Source: Epiperipatus broadwayi (Eukaryota; Onychophora; Udeonychophora; Euonychophora; Peripatidae). From it: a stretch of 64,000 nt of DNA. Within the stretch, counting starts at the first letter, position 1, and every line of letters begins with the position of its first letter. Where the stretch lies: contig JAQFVV010000012.1 in NCBI GenBank assembly GCA_028023455.1, positions 11,754,499 through 11,818,498 on the forward strand, read 5' to 3'. Made by a program: the position numbers and the translations under genes. This document shows, in pieces, positions 12,480 through 25,446 of this stretch. Under the pieces are notes generated by a model, which saw only the letters and a list, made by a program, of their open reading frames with translations, had not been told where the DNA came from and did no database searches.

Positions 12480-12600
12480 GTAATTTCATATAAATAGAGA
12501 TACAATAAGACAAATAACCCCCAAGATGCATTTCGTGCTAAACCAGCACTCATCAGTTGGGCCAGGTCATCATCTCTCAACAATTTTAAAATGTTATTTG
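12480..12600 (-). mobile_element. Hammerhead-bearing SINE-like element, copy C
   Basis: Read on the minus strand it shares CTGG-CCCAACTGATGAGT, the hammerhead, and the following TTGGGGGTTATTTGTCT with copies at 36290 and 35415 (TTGGTGATTATTTATCT). These shared flanks show that a dispersed repeat family, not a chance motif, carries the ribozyme. Confidence 0.65.
12520..12561 (-). ncRNA. Type I hammerhead ribozyme, complete core
   Basis: 5' to 3' on the minus strand: stem I strand CCCAA (12561-12557); CTGATGA (12556-12550); stem II GTGCT, loop GGTTT, AGCAC (12549-12535), a perfect 5-bp stem beginning with G and ending with C; GAAA (12534-12531); TGCAT; cleavage-site C (12525); stem I partner TTGGG (12524-12520), perfectly complementary. 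All conserved core bases of the family are present, including the A15.1-U16.1 pair. Stem III is only the self-complementary ATGCAT, as in the minimal hammerheads reported in PLEs and retrozymes, which act best as dimers or in tandem. Predicted cleavage lies between C 12525 and U 12524. Confidence 0.85.
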
Positions 12601-14600
12601 TCTGTTCAAAGGTATTTATACATCTATATAAAAGTCCTTTACATTTTCACTAGTTTGAATATCTAGTATGTTATTAATCTCCAAATCTCTTGATACTTTT
12701 TCTGCGTGCAGTATTGATGTTTTTAGTAAAGTGCATATCCATTTTCAAATCAATTTTTCTTTTATATTTCCTTCTAGCCATTTATTGATTACAAAGTTTA
12801 TAAAGAAAAAGCACCATATATTGTATAAGAAAACACAGGTGATAACATTATATAGTATTAGTTAATCAATTATTTAATTTTTAAAATATAAACCCTCAAA
12901 AATAAAATAAATTATTCGTATTTTTTTTTTTTATTTGCTGCTTTAAAGAAAAATTTTTTTAAAGGATAATGAAATTAATGTATATTTTTAATAACTTGAT
13001 AATCATTATCAGTTATCTGTCAAAAGAAAGATCCCACTTACTGAATTATGCATGTTCTCTAAGATTTATTTCTTTTATCCTACTTTTCAAATATCTAAAG
13101 TTATTCTTCTTTAGCTTGTTACATTCTTCTAAAACTTCATGTTTCTCTGTCTTTAAATTCATACTTATCCCATTTCTACATTCTTGTCAATATTTTACAG
13201 CGTTTCTCTCAATTACTTTTTTCAGCACTTTATATTTATGATTTTTCCATTTTTTCTATTCTTTTTTGAAGACTCATCTCCAAATAAAGCAATATTTTTT
13301 CTCTTTACTTTTTCTAATAATTCATGTTTCTCTTTTTTATAAAATTATACTCCAAACAAACATTTAATGAGATTTTTTTTTAGTTGTTTTCTTTTGTTTT
13401 CATGTCTCAATTTATTATTAAACTTTCTATGCATATTTCTATCTTCTACCAGAACAACGTTCGCTTATCTGCTTTTTATTATTTTATTTCTATATTTGTT
13501 TTTTTTTTATATATATATTTATAATTCATTACCATTAATGTAACATTTTTCTTTATTAACTTTTATCAATTAAACTGATATTATTTGTGCTTATTTTTTT
13601 ATTCAGCAAATGTTAAAAGAAAAAAAAAATCTAATGTCCTATTTAAAAAAAAAGAAGAAAAATCTAAATTATATCTCAACTAAATTTGTGTCCAAAAAAT
13701 TCTAAATCAACTTCAGGATGTGTACATTTCTCTTAACACTATTTGTAAATCTATTTTGAATAAAATGTAATCTAATTAAAATTTATTCGTCGCACTTGAA
13801 GTTTTCCAAGTATAAATATATTGGTAATATTTGTAAATCATATGTTCATTACTATATACTATTTCCTATACAACAATTTAATCAATATATTATCTCTTTA
13901 ATTTTTTATTTCTGATCTATAATCTCCAGCAATATTATCATATCTTTTCTATCTCCTAACAAAGTTGCAATTCATTTTCATATTCTTTTTCAATGTCTTT
14001 TTGTATTCAATTTTTTAGACATATACAATCAGATCTCTGGAAAATGCTGTCAATATTCCCACTATCAATCTTTCATTTTTTTTACAAAGATGCTCAGAAT
14101 AAGCGTTCGAAGATTCTCAGAATAATTGTCTTGAATTTTAAAACAATATCTACATGTTTTTTTTTTTTTTTTTTCAGAATTAAAATTTTTATACCTTCTT
14201 CGTATTTTTTTTTTTTTTACAATTAATACTTTATTATTAATGTACATATATATATATCGACTGTTTTGTAAATGAAGATAGACTTGTGGTTATCATTTTC
14301 CCACAATATTCAGATTTTTAACATTAGATCAAGGATTGTTATTAATGGTGAAGGTGGGGGTGTTGGAATTCTGAGATTCAAGATTGTGATTTTATAATCT
14401 TTATATAAACACAGCAATATATATATACACCTACACAATTATATATACACATGTATGGAAATTATATGGTTAAAGTTTAGTTTTTTTTTGTTTTTTTTAT
14501 AAATACAATAAAAATAGTTACAATGATAAAATTCAATTTCTAAACTATTTTTTTATAACTTATAATAAATGAAAAATATTAATGAGATTACATCTATGTA
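12601..14600. other. No gene recognised; pyrimidine-rich
   Basis: The plus strand is strongly T/C-rich from about 12650 to 14230, with T tracts near 13500, 14157 and 14207 and (TA) runs near 14249. The open frames here are hydrophobic low-complexity products of T-rich sequence and are not called. Confidence 0.6.
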
Positions 14601-14609
14601 TTATATATA

Positions 14610-15745
14610 TGTAAGAAATAAGTAAATCTATTGTTATAAAACATTGAAAATTTTGTAATTATTAAAGAGGAAGTCAACCTCCGATAATGCCTATTTCTTA
14701 AATATTATAAATCTCCAAGCACTCTCCCACCAGTAAGAGTTTTAAAAACTTAAGTGAATCATTTAAGTTTAAAGCATATTTGTATAAACATCAACTCTTA
14801 CTGACCATGCTTATATCAGGTTCTGAGTCTATGTGTGCCTGATATTATATTCAAATATTGAATTGTACAAATTTAGTTAACCTATTGCAGGGGAAAGACA
14901 GAGTCTCATTTTAAACCACTTACAATAAGACTTATGCGATTTATAAATGTAAATCTATTAGTATAAAGCACTGAAAATTTTGTAATTATTAAAGAGAAAG
15001 ACAATCTCTGATAATGCACTATTTCTTAAATATTATAAATCTCTGCGCACTCACCCACCAGTAAGAGTTTTAAAAACTTAAGTGAATCATTTAAGTTTAG
15101 TTTACATTTATAAGTTATATAAGTCTTATCATAGGTGGTTAAAAATGAGACTTTGTCTTTCTCCTGTAATATGTTAACTAAGTTTGTATAATTCAATATT
15201 TGATTATAACATCAGACACACAATAGACTCAAGCCCTGGTATAAGCATGATCAGTAAGAGTTGGTATATATACAAATACACTCTAAACTTAAGTGATCCA
15301 CTTACGTTTTTAGAACTTTTACTCGCAAGCAAGTGTGTGGAGATTTATAATATTTAAGAAATATCACATTATTGAGGATTGACTTCCTCTTTAATAATTA
15401 CAAAATTTACAGCATCTTATAATAATATATTTACATTTATAAATTGTATAAGTCTTATCATAGATGGTTAAAATTGAGGCTCAGTCTTTCTCCTGTGATA
15501 GGTTAACTAAGTTTGTACAATTCAATATTTTATTATAACACCAGGCACACAATAGACTCAATCCCTGATATAAGCATGGACAGTAAGAGTTGGTGTATAT
15601 ACAAATACATTCTAAACTTAAGTAATTCACTTAAGTTTTTAAAACTCTTACTAGTGGGAGAGTGCCTGGAGATTTATAATATTTAAGAAATAGTGCATTA
15701 TCAAAGCTTGACTTCCTCTTTAATAGTTGTAAGAAATAAATGTAA
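14610..15745. mobile_element. Tandem/inverted array, ~328-bp monomer, order + + - -
   Basis: A forward unit (from about 14623), a partial forward unit (from 14951, period 328 bp), then two reverse-complement units (about 15106-15425 and 15426-15740). Landmarks repeated in each unit are AAAGAGGAAGTCAA, TTTCTTAAATATTATAAATC, AACTTAAGTGAATCA, and a CAATATTTGA or ATATTGAATT segment. The outer ends read TTAAAGAGGAAGTCAA and TTGACTTCCTCTTTAA, so it could fold into a large hairpin. No coding capacity is seen. It could be a fold-back MITE or an inverted satellite dimer. Confidence 0.75.
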
Positions 15746-17625
15746 ATCAAAAAAGAAATAATTATGTATATTTTAAATATTTTTACAAACTATGACTCAT
15801 TATATATAATTGAAATTTTTTAAAATTTTTGTTCCATTTTCAATTGTGAGTGAGGGTTTATGAAAGTTTTTTTGTTGGAGAGAAAAAAAACTTAGCTTTG
15901 TTTCTGTTCAAAACATTTACTATGCCATGCTATTAATTTAGCAATATTAATTAAACAGCAATAAATATTAAGATTAATAAATAATGTCTGGAGAATGTAT
16001 GCTTTATGGAATAAAATTTTGTTTTGATAAGTCTAACTATGTTTCAATAGATAATAGAATATTATTGGCTTAAATCTTAAGTCATGAATCTGAATTGAAG
16101 GCCATTTTCAATAGATTTCTTTATTTATTATATATAGATAAGTTAATATTTATTTCATTATTTTAATATAAAATGCCAATCTTTCATTTGAAATCTCATG
16201 ACTGTAATTCCATTGTGGTAACTGATTTTACTCATCAGATTATTTACAATCTTTTCTTATTAATATTTTATATTTTCTATATATTCGAACTAAATTGTTA
16301 ATATAATAAATTGAATCAAAATTTAATGCTTAATATTTAAAACAAAAAAAATGTCAGAATTTATCAGGTATATTATGCATATAATTAATAGATACAAAAA
16401 TTGCTTTTACTTCTATATTCCCACAGTTAGTGCAAAAGAGATGGCCAATCATATAAAAGATCCATGGTGTTTGGATTCTAACAACTTAAATTACTGAAGA
16501 TAATAAAATATATAAAAAGAAAATAACACAAAAATTACAAAGAGAAGATGAAAAGAATATTTGAAATGAAAAAAAAATCACAGAGACAAAAAAGTGTTTA
16601 TAATAAAAATACTATATACTATTGGTTATTAGTTATTTGTAATAATTCATTATATCTGAAAACAATTTAAATATATGATAACTGAAAACTTCATATTCCA
16701 GATAAAAAAAACGTGTACAACCACACACATATATATATGTTTAAAAAATATCACAATTTATTTTTGTGATAAGTGAAACTTTTGTTAAAAATTGAACTTG
16801 CAAAATCGAACTTTAATATAAAAAAAAATTTAAAAAAGCAATAAATTTTACTTTATCAAAACATATTTGATTTGATCTTTAGAAATAGAATTTGTTTATT
16901 AATTTTTTTTTTTAATATAGCTGATTCTCAACAATGATTTCAAATTTAATAATCAGTTACTTATTTCAAGCTGTAAGCTTCATTTGTTTTAAAGACACTG
17001 ATAAAATTTCAGTAATGATATTTAACAAAAAAAAAAAAACTTTAGATGTTTAAACACATCATCTTCAACAACAACAAAATCTAGTGAAAAAGTATGGTAA
17101 AAATAAATTTAATGAGCATAATCTTAATTGGGAACAATAAATTTTATATTCAGCTGCTCAGGAGATTGGTAACAGCAAGTACAACAATTTCAAAGAGAGC
17201 ACAATAGTTTTATTTATTGATAACTAGATTATTTTTTTTACACATTTCTTAATTAAAAATCCAAAAATTTTTAGGTTTTGAGCCTATCACTCCCATTACT
17301 TTAACAAACTGCACAAATAACTAAGTGAAACATGTCCAAACATAAAAATTTTGTTAGCTTTATTTATATTGCAAAGTTTGTTACAACTGAGTTTTGAAAG
17401 ATATAAAATCTGTAGCAAAAGCTCCAACTCAATGGCATGCTTAATGTTTGCAGATCAGGGGTCAATCTCATATTTTGTTTTTAATGTGTTATTTTACAAT
17501 TTACATTTAAGTACTTGATTATATGCAATGGCATTGTAATAAGCATTAATTATGAAATATTAATGACTGTGCATAAAGATTTTATTGGCTTCATTTTTTT
17601 TGTCTGCCAATAGAAATAGTTATAC
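15746..17625. other. No gene recognised
   Basis: AT-rich, stop-dense sequence with A tracts near 17026 and CACACA/TATATA runs near 16723. No repeat shared with the rest of the window was noticed. Confidence 0.55.
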
Positions 17626-18005
17626 ATTGTTGTATTTTTATATTGGACTATTTCCATAATCTAATATGAGTATTGAATGTCTTTCTCTTTGGCAGGATGA
17701 TTCACTTGGTTAGAGCATTATCTTAAAACTCAATACTCAAGAATCTAAGGGACCAGATTCAAATCCCATGCTAGTATTGTCACTGGTCAGACCATCAACT
17801 CCTGAAGAAGAGGGAAGAATAATAGAATACTTCTCAAAATGTTGTGCATATACTAACCTGTTTGATGTGCTATTACTAGCAGTTGAATGTATTTGGAATA
17901 TTTAAATCAAGTTAAATTTTTGTAAAGACATTCAATACTCATATTAGATGATGGAAATAGTCCATTATAAAAATACAACTAGAACACCATCATCACAAAC
18001 CTCCA
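17626..18005 (+). mobile_element. tRNA-derived SINE copy 1, flanked by an inverted copy of its own tail
   Basis: The body begins near 17689. A-box-like TGATTCACTTGG and B-box-like AGATTCAAATCCC give a Pol III promoter. The body matches copies at 21595 and 25289 (CTAACCTGT, GTGTTATTACTA or GTGCTATTACTA, CAGTTG, TTTGGAATATTTAAAT, TGATGGAAATAGTCCA, CACCATCATCACAAACCT). Unlike them, it is preceded at 17626-17688 by about 60 bp that are the reverse complement of the 3' tail at 17931-17993, so the ends form an inverted repeat. Confidence 0.7.
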
Positions 18006-21000
18006 GGAAAACAGTTATATATTGTGCCTACTTGAAATTGGAGACATATTTCAGTATGTGACAAAATTTCATATTTTTTCTTTTTATTTGATTTTTGAAT
18101 AATGGATATATTAAATTATGAAGTATTAACTTTATTACTATGACAACAATAATATTAATATAAAATTGTTTGCTATTAATTGTTTTGTAAATTGATTTTA
18201 TTCATTTTTAAATATATATATAATAAAAGTATATGGTTTAAATGAAATTATTTTTTTTTGTTATATGTTTTATTTTTGTTACTGCATTCATGATAGTAAA
18301 TTATAAATAATACAAATAAATGTTTAATATTTCAAATATGTTTGTACTTTTTACTTGTTTAATATTTTACTGGGAAATATGTACAAAAATATAATTCTAG
18401 TGTGATATATTGAGAATGTGATGTAAATTGTTTAATTTTTATTGAAACAAAAATTAGGATTTTTGAATTAAAACTATAAATATTATCATATGTAATAAAT
18501 GTGAAATGATTTTTTCCCCATTATTATGTAATAAGGTTTTTTTTAATTTATGAAACCCTACTGGAAATAGCTTAATGAGTGAATATAGACAATTACTATG
18601 ATTACACTGATGTCAATAAAGAAATCTTATAAATAGGACTGAAAATTTGAATGAAAATTTTTCACTTTTGTTTTTGTTTTGAACAGATGCATGTATAAAT
18701 TTCTTTACACAATATTTTTTTATTTACCCTAAAAATATATAATTAATAAAACAAAATGGTGGAGTAAAAATCAACCTGATCTATTCCATGGACCAGGACA
18801 GTTTATTGATAAAATTTTGCAGGAAAATGACAAACTTTATTATAAAAAAAATTTGCTTCATTACATTGTAAACTATCAGAATATTTTATTCAGTAAAAAT
18901 GGATGTTACTTATATTTTAAAAATGGAATTCAAATAGAAAAAGATATACAAGAGTTATATTTATTTGCCTATGTGATTTTATTAGATCAATTGATCAAAT
19001 TTTTCTGAGATATGGATGTTTAATTTTCATTGTATTGCCCTATGTAAAAAGATAGCATCTAATCATTTATATTGTTTCTAAATAATACTTGATTATAAAA
19101 GGTTCTCTCTTTATATAATCATAAATATAAAATAATTATTATTTAAAAAAATAACTTGAATATATATATATATCAAAAACAATAAAATGTACTTTGAATT
19201 TAAAGTTTTCACACATTCATTATATCTTCTCTATGACAAAGACATATTATTGTTTTTATAGCTGGAAATATAGACATTTGAACTGTAGTGCAATACTGGG
19301 AACACAATGTGTAAAGACTTTCATTTAGGTTGTTTATTTCTATTTGTCATTAGTATAGATATATAGATATTTTTTGACTACTTCAATTTAAAATGTAAAA
19401 TTATTTATTGTCAAATAATATATAGTCTTAAATTAATTAGTGATTTATTTATGCACTAACATGCAAGAGAAGTATATTTTTTTAAGTTTCAACTCATATC
19501 TTGTGGTATATTAATTGTTATTTTAATATTTCAAAACATTCACTTTTTTATTTATTGATTTTAAAAATTTAATTTTAAATATATCATTCATATTGGAAGT
19601 TTAAAAAATTTTATTACAATAAGTATTAACTTTATTTTGTCTTCTTAAATTTTTAACGAGTGAGATTCATCTTTGTGTATATATATATATATATATTACA
19701 CTCTTATGTTTTGAAAATGAGCATTCTGAAATACCTTTGTAATACATAGACATGTTGAATTTATTATTAAATCAGAAATTAATAGGCAATCACATATATA
19801 ATTATGAAATTAAAATTAATTGATGATTTGATGTGCATTCAATTAGATTGTATGTGCATATATAATGATTGTTTACAATCTGTCTATATCATAAAAATTT
19901 ATTTGAAATAACTGTATTTCATAATCCAAAAATCAAACCCCAGTATTAATAAGCATGTTATGTTATATTATTTTTTATATTGAGTTCCATAGTTATTATC
20001 TGACTAGATATAAACTTTATATGATAATCAGAATCAAATATTTTCATGTTTTATCTAAATTATTATTGTTTAGATAATTACTGTATTAAATTCACAGTTG
20101 ATCATTAAGATCTTAATTTTATTCAATTATAAAGTTGATGGTAGTATATTTTGTTATGTTATAATTCAGAATGATTTGCTTTAATTGTATTTAAATTTAA
20201 TTGATGTTGATTGTAAATCCAGTTTAAATATTTAATTTTTATATAACTTGATTATAATAAATGCTAATAATTCTTTTTATATGTTTTGATTGTTTTAATA
20301 ATTTTATTACAGGTAATTTAAAACAAATTGATATGATTAGTTAATTGTATTTAAGTAAATATCCAGTAGAAATCTACTGTTTCTTTTATATACTGGAATA
20401 ATTGGATATTATAGATTCAAGATGATCTAATACGTATATTAATATTATCTCATTATTAAGTATTTTATTTTAATATAAATAGCTTAATTAACAAGAATAA
20501 AGGCAATATAAGAATGTAGCTTGGCTAAGTTAATATTATTTATCATTTTATTGAATGAAAATTTAAAATTCATTATTGGGTCATATATCTGTTTAGATAT
20601 TATGAAACATTGTAAACTTATAAGACATACTAAAGCTATTATCTTAATCATTAAAAAATATTTTATTTAGATATGAATATCTTTAAATTTTAGTATATGT
20701 TTGTCTTTTTTGTATGCAATATTTGATTAGTTGGGTATATTAGAATTTAATTGCTTAATGATTTATTATTTGTTTCATTTAATTATAAGTGAAATCTATT
20801 TTAAGCATGTATCATTGTTTTGGGACAATATTTGATGTAATTGCTTTAGTTTAATTCATATCAAGGAAGAATTGTATTTAGAGAATCTAAAGTGATGATT
20901 CTGTTTGTTTTCTATTTATTTTAAATGCTGTTTGAATCCATGATGCTATAATAAAGCTTGTCATCATTGTTTTGTTTTAATATAATTGGCAGCCAGATAT

Positions 21001-21594
21001 GTAATTAAATAAAGTATTATATTAAATAGTGAATAATTATTTATTGACTGGTATTCATTTAGTTTATTATATTATATTTATTCTGATATTATATTTAGTC
21101 TGTTATAAACAATATTATTATTTATGAATATTATAAAATTAATATTATTTTTATTTGAATTATATTTTATTTAATTATAAATGATATCCAATTTCAGGGT
21201 TCATTTTCATTCCGTTACTTAGGGTGAGCAATGACTGAGTTATTATTTCATTGCATATTTTTGATATGTTAGAAATGCTACATTGATTGAGGCTATAACA
21301 GAGGTTAACATACACACATATATATTCTATTATAAATGATGTCGTAATTGGCAGGGTATAATTAAACAAGATTACTCTATTATAGCTTTATCATATTTGG
21401 TTTGTTACTAATGACTCCCAAATCTATGGCACATTAAAAGAAGAGTATACCCTCATTTTATCCTGTTACAAGAAATACTGTAACCTTAATAGCAATTATA
21501 AGGATTATTTTTTAATTTTTTTAATTTTTAAGTCACTAATAAAATATTGTCTAAAATCTGTAGGACAACCATTGATTTTATTACAATATATATA
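18006..21594. other. No gene recognised
   Basis: Over 3.5 kb of AT-rich sequence with (TA)n runs at about 18213, 19159 and 19677. The open frames at 18817-19008 and 21175-21369 (minus) have no recognisable domain. Confidence 0.55.
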
Positions 21595-21885
21595 TAGCTC
21601 AGTTGGTAGAGCGTTTGCCTTAAATTCAATATTCAAGAATCTAAAGATGCGAGTTCAACTTCTAAGTGAATATTGTCACTGTGCATATAGGCCAGCAACA
21701 CCTCAAGAAGAGTAGAGAATAATACTACTCGTAACGTTGTTTAATTACTAACCTGTATTGTCTATTTGTGTGTTATTACTAACAAGTTGTTTGTATTTGG
21801 AAAGTTTAAATAAAGTTTAAAATTTTCTATACATTCAACATTCACTCATAAATGATGGAAATAGTCCAACATATTACATCTTATA
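21595..21885 (+). mobile_element. tRNA-derived SINE copy 2
   Basis: The best-preserved Pol III head of the family: TAGCTCAGTTGG with TAGAGCG as A box, and GCGAGTTCAACTTC as B box. It is then colinear with copy 1 through TGATGGAAATAGTCCA. The extra phrase AATTCAATATTCAAGAATCTAA between the boxes makes it too long for a functional tRNA. It ends in ATCACCATCATCAT, immediately at the 3' end of a minus-strand RTE. Confidence 0.75.
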
Positions 21886-23256
21886 TCACCATCATCATTA
21901 TTGTAAATAATTATCAGTCTACTGCAGGGTGAATGTCTCTCCAAATTGAATCCATTTTTTCTTACCTCTAACCACTCTTCTCCATGTCACCCCAGCACAC
22001 TTCCTTATTTTATAAATCTATTTCACATGAGATCTCTTTCTGGCTTTTTTTACAATCTCTTGGAATCCACTTTAATATTTTATTTGTTCATCTATTGTCA
22101 TCTCATCTAGCAATATGGCCAGCCCAACTCATCTCCAGTCCTTTAGTTCTTTTAATGATTTAGTAATACCTGTGTGTTCTCTTACAAATAAATTGCATTT
22201 TCAATCACTTATTTTTACTCCTAACATGCATCTCTCCATATTTTTTTGAATGTTCTGAAGTCTCTATATTCTCTTCTGTTAAATGTCCAAGTCTCAGATC
22301 CATAAGAAGAACTGGTAAAACATATTTATTAAAAACCTTCCTTTTCAAACACATGAGGATATTTTCTTTTAGTATTAAGTTATTTCTACCAAAAGTCCTT
22401 CAACCAAGTTTAATTCTATGATTAATCTTATCATTAAATTTCCATTTGTAGTAGTAATCTGACCAGGGTATTTATAGTTGTTCTTCTAACTCATCATAAT
22501 CATTCTTTATTTTCATCTTTTGAAAAAAATCTGTTAAACATTACTTTAGTCTTTTTAACATTTACCTTTAATTCTATTTTCTTACTTTCGTATAACAACT
22601 CCTGTAACATTTCCCAAAGATCTAAAGCATTATTTAAAAAAACAACTACATCATATGCAAAATCTAAATGACTTAAATAATCTCCATTTACTTTTACTCC
22701 TTTTAATTCACAAAATACTTCTTGCACACTGCTGTAAAAAGGTTTAGAAATATGGAGTCATCCTGTCTTACATCCTTCTCATTGTTAACCTTTCTAGTGT
22801 CATTATGTAACCTATTGTTGCTGTTGCATCTTTATAAATATTCTTCAGAATATGGCTATACCTGAATCTGTACCTTGATAATCCAATGTTTTAATTACTG
22901 AAGAAATGCTTATAGAATTAAATGTTTTTTCATAATCTACAAATCCAAAGCATAATGATAACTCATATTTATTGGTCCTTTCTATAACTTTCCTCAGTAT
23001 ATGGATATAATCTACTGTACTAAAACCATTCTTAAATCCAGCTTGTTTTCTTGGTTGATTGAAATCCAATGTTGTCTGTAGACAATTTGTAACTATCTTA
23101 ATAAAAAGTTTTGTATAAAACTGATAAAATACTGATAGGTCTGTACTTTCTAATATCTTCTTTACCATCTTTTTTAAATATAAATATTAATACTGCATTT
23201 TTCCAAATATCTGGTACATCTTTATTAGTTAGACATTTGGTATATAACTTTATATA
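21886..23256 (-). pseudogene. RTE-clade LINE, 5'-truncated, copy 1
   Basis: Reading leftward, the RT domain begins with the VPDIWKNAVL region, then QAGFKNGFSTVDYIHILRK, the first catalytic block FGFVDYEKTFNSI, then VKVNGDYLSHLDFAYD, VKKTKVMFN, and the C-terminal AGHIAR, RWTNKILKWIPRD and GVTWRRV segments typical of RTE elements. The second catalytic box, normally FADD, reads FAYD, which alone would abolish polymerase activity. Several frameshifts and stops split it (open pieces 22845-23168 and 22500-22727). The endonuclease half is missing, as expected for 5' truncation during target-primed insertion. The 3' end is an ATGATGGTGAT-type tail at 21886-21900. Confidence 0.85.
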
Positions 23257-25288
23257 TTGTAATGGGATGGGGGATCGAAAGATGGAGTCAACCTGGGGGA
23301 ACTGGGGTGAGAGTGAATCATCAATCTCAAGTAAATTTAAAATGAAATATCAAATTAATTATTAAAATAATGTTTACTAATAATATGTAAGAAATGTTAT
23401 GGAAAAATCATTATCAACCCTATAAACAAAATATAAAATTAAATTTTACAAGAAGCATAATATTATATAAGATTTTATCATATATATATAAAACCAAATT
23501 ATCTATTATAGAGAGCATGAGATCTCACTGAGATCATTGAGAGATCAGCCATCTAGATCAGAAGAGATCAGTTAACTCTCTAGAACAACTATAATTAACT
23601 ATACATATATCAACCAGCATTATCAAAAAGTACACCAACCATTCATCATCATGAGTGATCCATCAAAAGAAACGAATATAAATCAATACATGCTAATCAA
23701 CAGTCAATCTTGTGACTGAATTTGAAATGGGTCTTCTGTAGACCAGGCTAATTATTGAGCCTCTGCCAGTTTGGGGCAATTATTTAAACATTAATTTGGA
23801 TGCACCAACTTAAGTACTCAACCATCAGAACACAATAAAAAATCAGAAAATAATAATGCTGGAACATTAAAACATGCCATCATCATCAAGGTTCTGCCAC
23901 ATGTAGTGACCAACTATAAACTTAACTTCTAATAAGACTAAACTAAAATGTAGTGCAGGGGTATTAAAGAATATAATTTTATGCACCAATTAAGATGATG
24001 ATTGATAATCACTGGATGCCCCAAATACACTAATATAACCCCCATTTATATATCAGCCATTATTGCATAAATATAGCTCAGAAAATCTCTATTAATGTAT
24101 GTGACCAAGACATAGTGGAAACAGATATTCTAAAAATATTTAGAATCACTAAAATAATTTTCATAATTGAACACAAGTTTATTAACAATAAGAATAAAAT
24201 ATGGTATTAAGGTCTAGAATGAGGCTATGCATATCAATTAAGCCATCTAATTTTGATTGACATACAATAATAACAAATTATCACATTGTGATTTACATAT
24301 ATGCAATTAATGCAAAATTCAAGTTTTACATGGTGGTTTACATATATATGCACACAGATTCATGGTTTATAACATACAATTAATATATTTCAATTGATAT
24401 TCAATAATAAAAATTCATTAAATTTTACATGTTATACTTGACAAGCATTGATCTATATATGCACACATACATGTGAGTGTAATTTCTGAACATATTTGAC
24501 TTGTCCTACAATAATACATGATTAGACTTTTAAATTATATTTTTAATAATACAAATACCTATGCTAGGTTCACTAAAACCCGTATAAAGAATTGCACAGA
24601 ATATTAATAAATTTAATTTTGTCAAACAATAAACAACAATAATTTTTATAATTGCTAATTCCATTTTGAATATACATAAAATTTATATATATATGGGTGT
24701 GTATCAATATTTAAAAAAATCAGTTTATCAAATTCTATTGCAGCTTTCTTTTTTTAAAAAAAAAATATAGTCAATTTTTGACAAGTCACTTTTTGATTGT
24801 TGAATAAGTAATTATCAACACTTTAAATTTAGATTATAGAATCATCTGTTAATCCTTTACTTCTTTGTTTTATATATTTTTTTATTTTTAGTCCAAGCTA
24901 AAATTATTTGCTGGTATTTTTAAAATGTCATTTTTTAAGGAACTACTAAAAACAATTTCTTTAATAATATATATATAATGTTGTTTGTGGATTGCTCCTC
25001 TCATTTAGAATGTCTCTAATTTTTTTTTAATAAACGAAAAATTTATTTTTAGAATTAAAAATATAAATTTCAAAATGACTGTTTGTTTTCACAATGAATG
25101 ATTTAAAATAATCATTATAGATTATATATCTCACTTTTAGAATGTCATTTTTAATGAATATGAAAATTATTTCTTTATAAAATATATGTACCAAATCGTC
25201 TCTCTTTTAGACATTTGACTCAAGCAAATTACTTATTTGTGTTTCTTTAAGTTATTAAGTTAAAATGTCTTTTTTTACAGAATATTAA
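23257..25288. other. No gene recognised
   Basis: AT-rich. Near 23518-23575 GAGATCA or GAGATCT is reiterated. From about 24915 to 25280 the phrase AGAATGTCATTTTT or AAAATGTC with a following TTTCTTTA segment recurs about four times at irregular spacing (near 24924, 25009, 25139, 25265), a very degenerate repeat. Confidence 0.5.
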
Positions 25289-25446
25289 AAAAATACAACT
25301 AACCTGTTTGCTGTGCTATTACTAACAGTTGAATATATTTGGAATATTTAAATAAAGTTAAATTTTTATAAAGATATTCAATACACATATTAGATTATGG
25401 AAATAGTTCAATGTAAAAATACAACTAGAACACCATCATCACAAAC
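25289..25446 (+). mobile_element. tRNA-derived SINE copy 3, 5'-truncated
   Basis: Carries only the 3' part of the family: CTAACCTGTTTGC, GTGCTATTACTAACAGTTG, then TTCAATACACATATTAGA, TATGGAAATAGTTCA and ACACCATCATCACAAACC. Loss of the Pol III head is the usual outcome of incomplete reverse transcription. Confidence 0.75.

Noticed and set aside
13993-14247. Overlapping frames on both strands
   Set aside because: They are translations of T16/A16-type homopolymers and T-rich sequence.
21597-21670. Functional tRNA gene
   Set aside because: A and B boxes are present, but the spacing is enlarged by an AATTCAATATTCAAGAATC-type insert, no acceptor stem pairs, and the sequence is part of a dispersed SINE.
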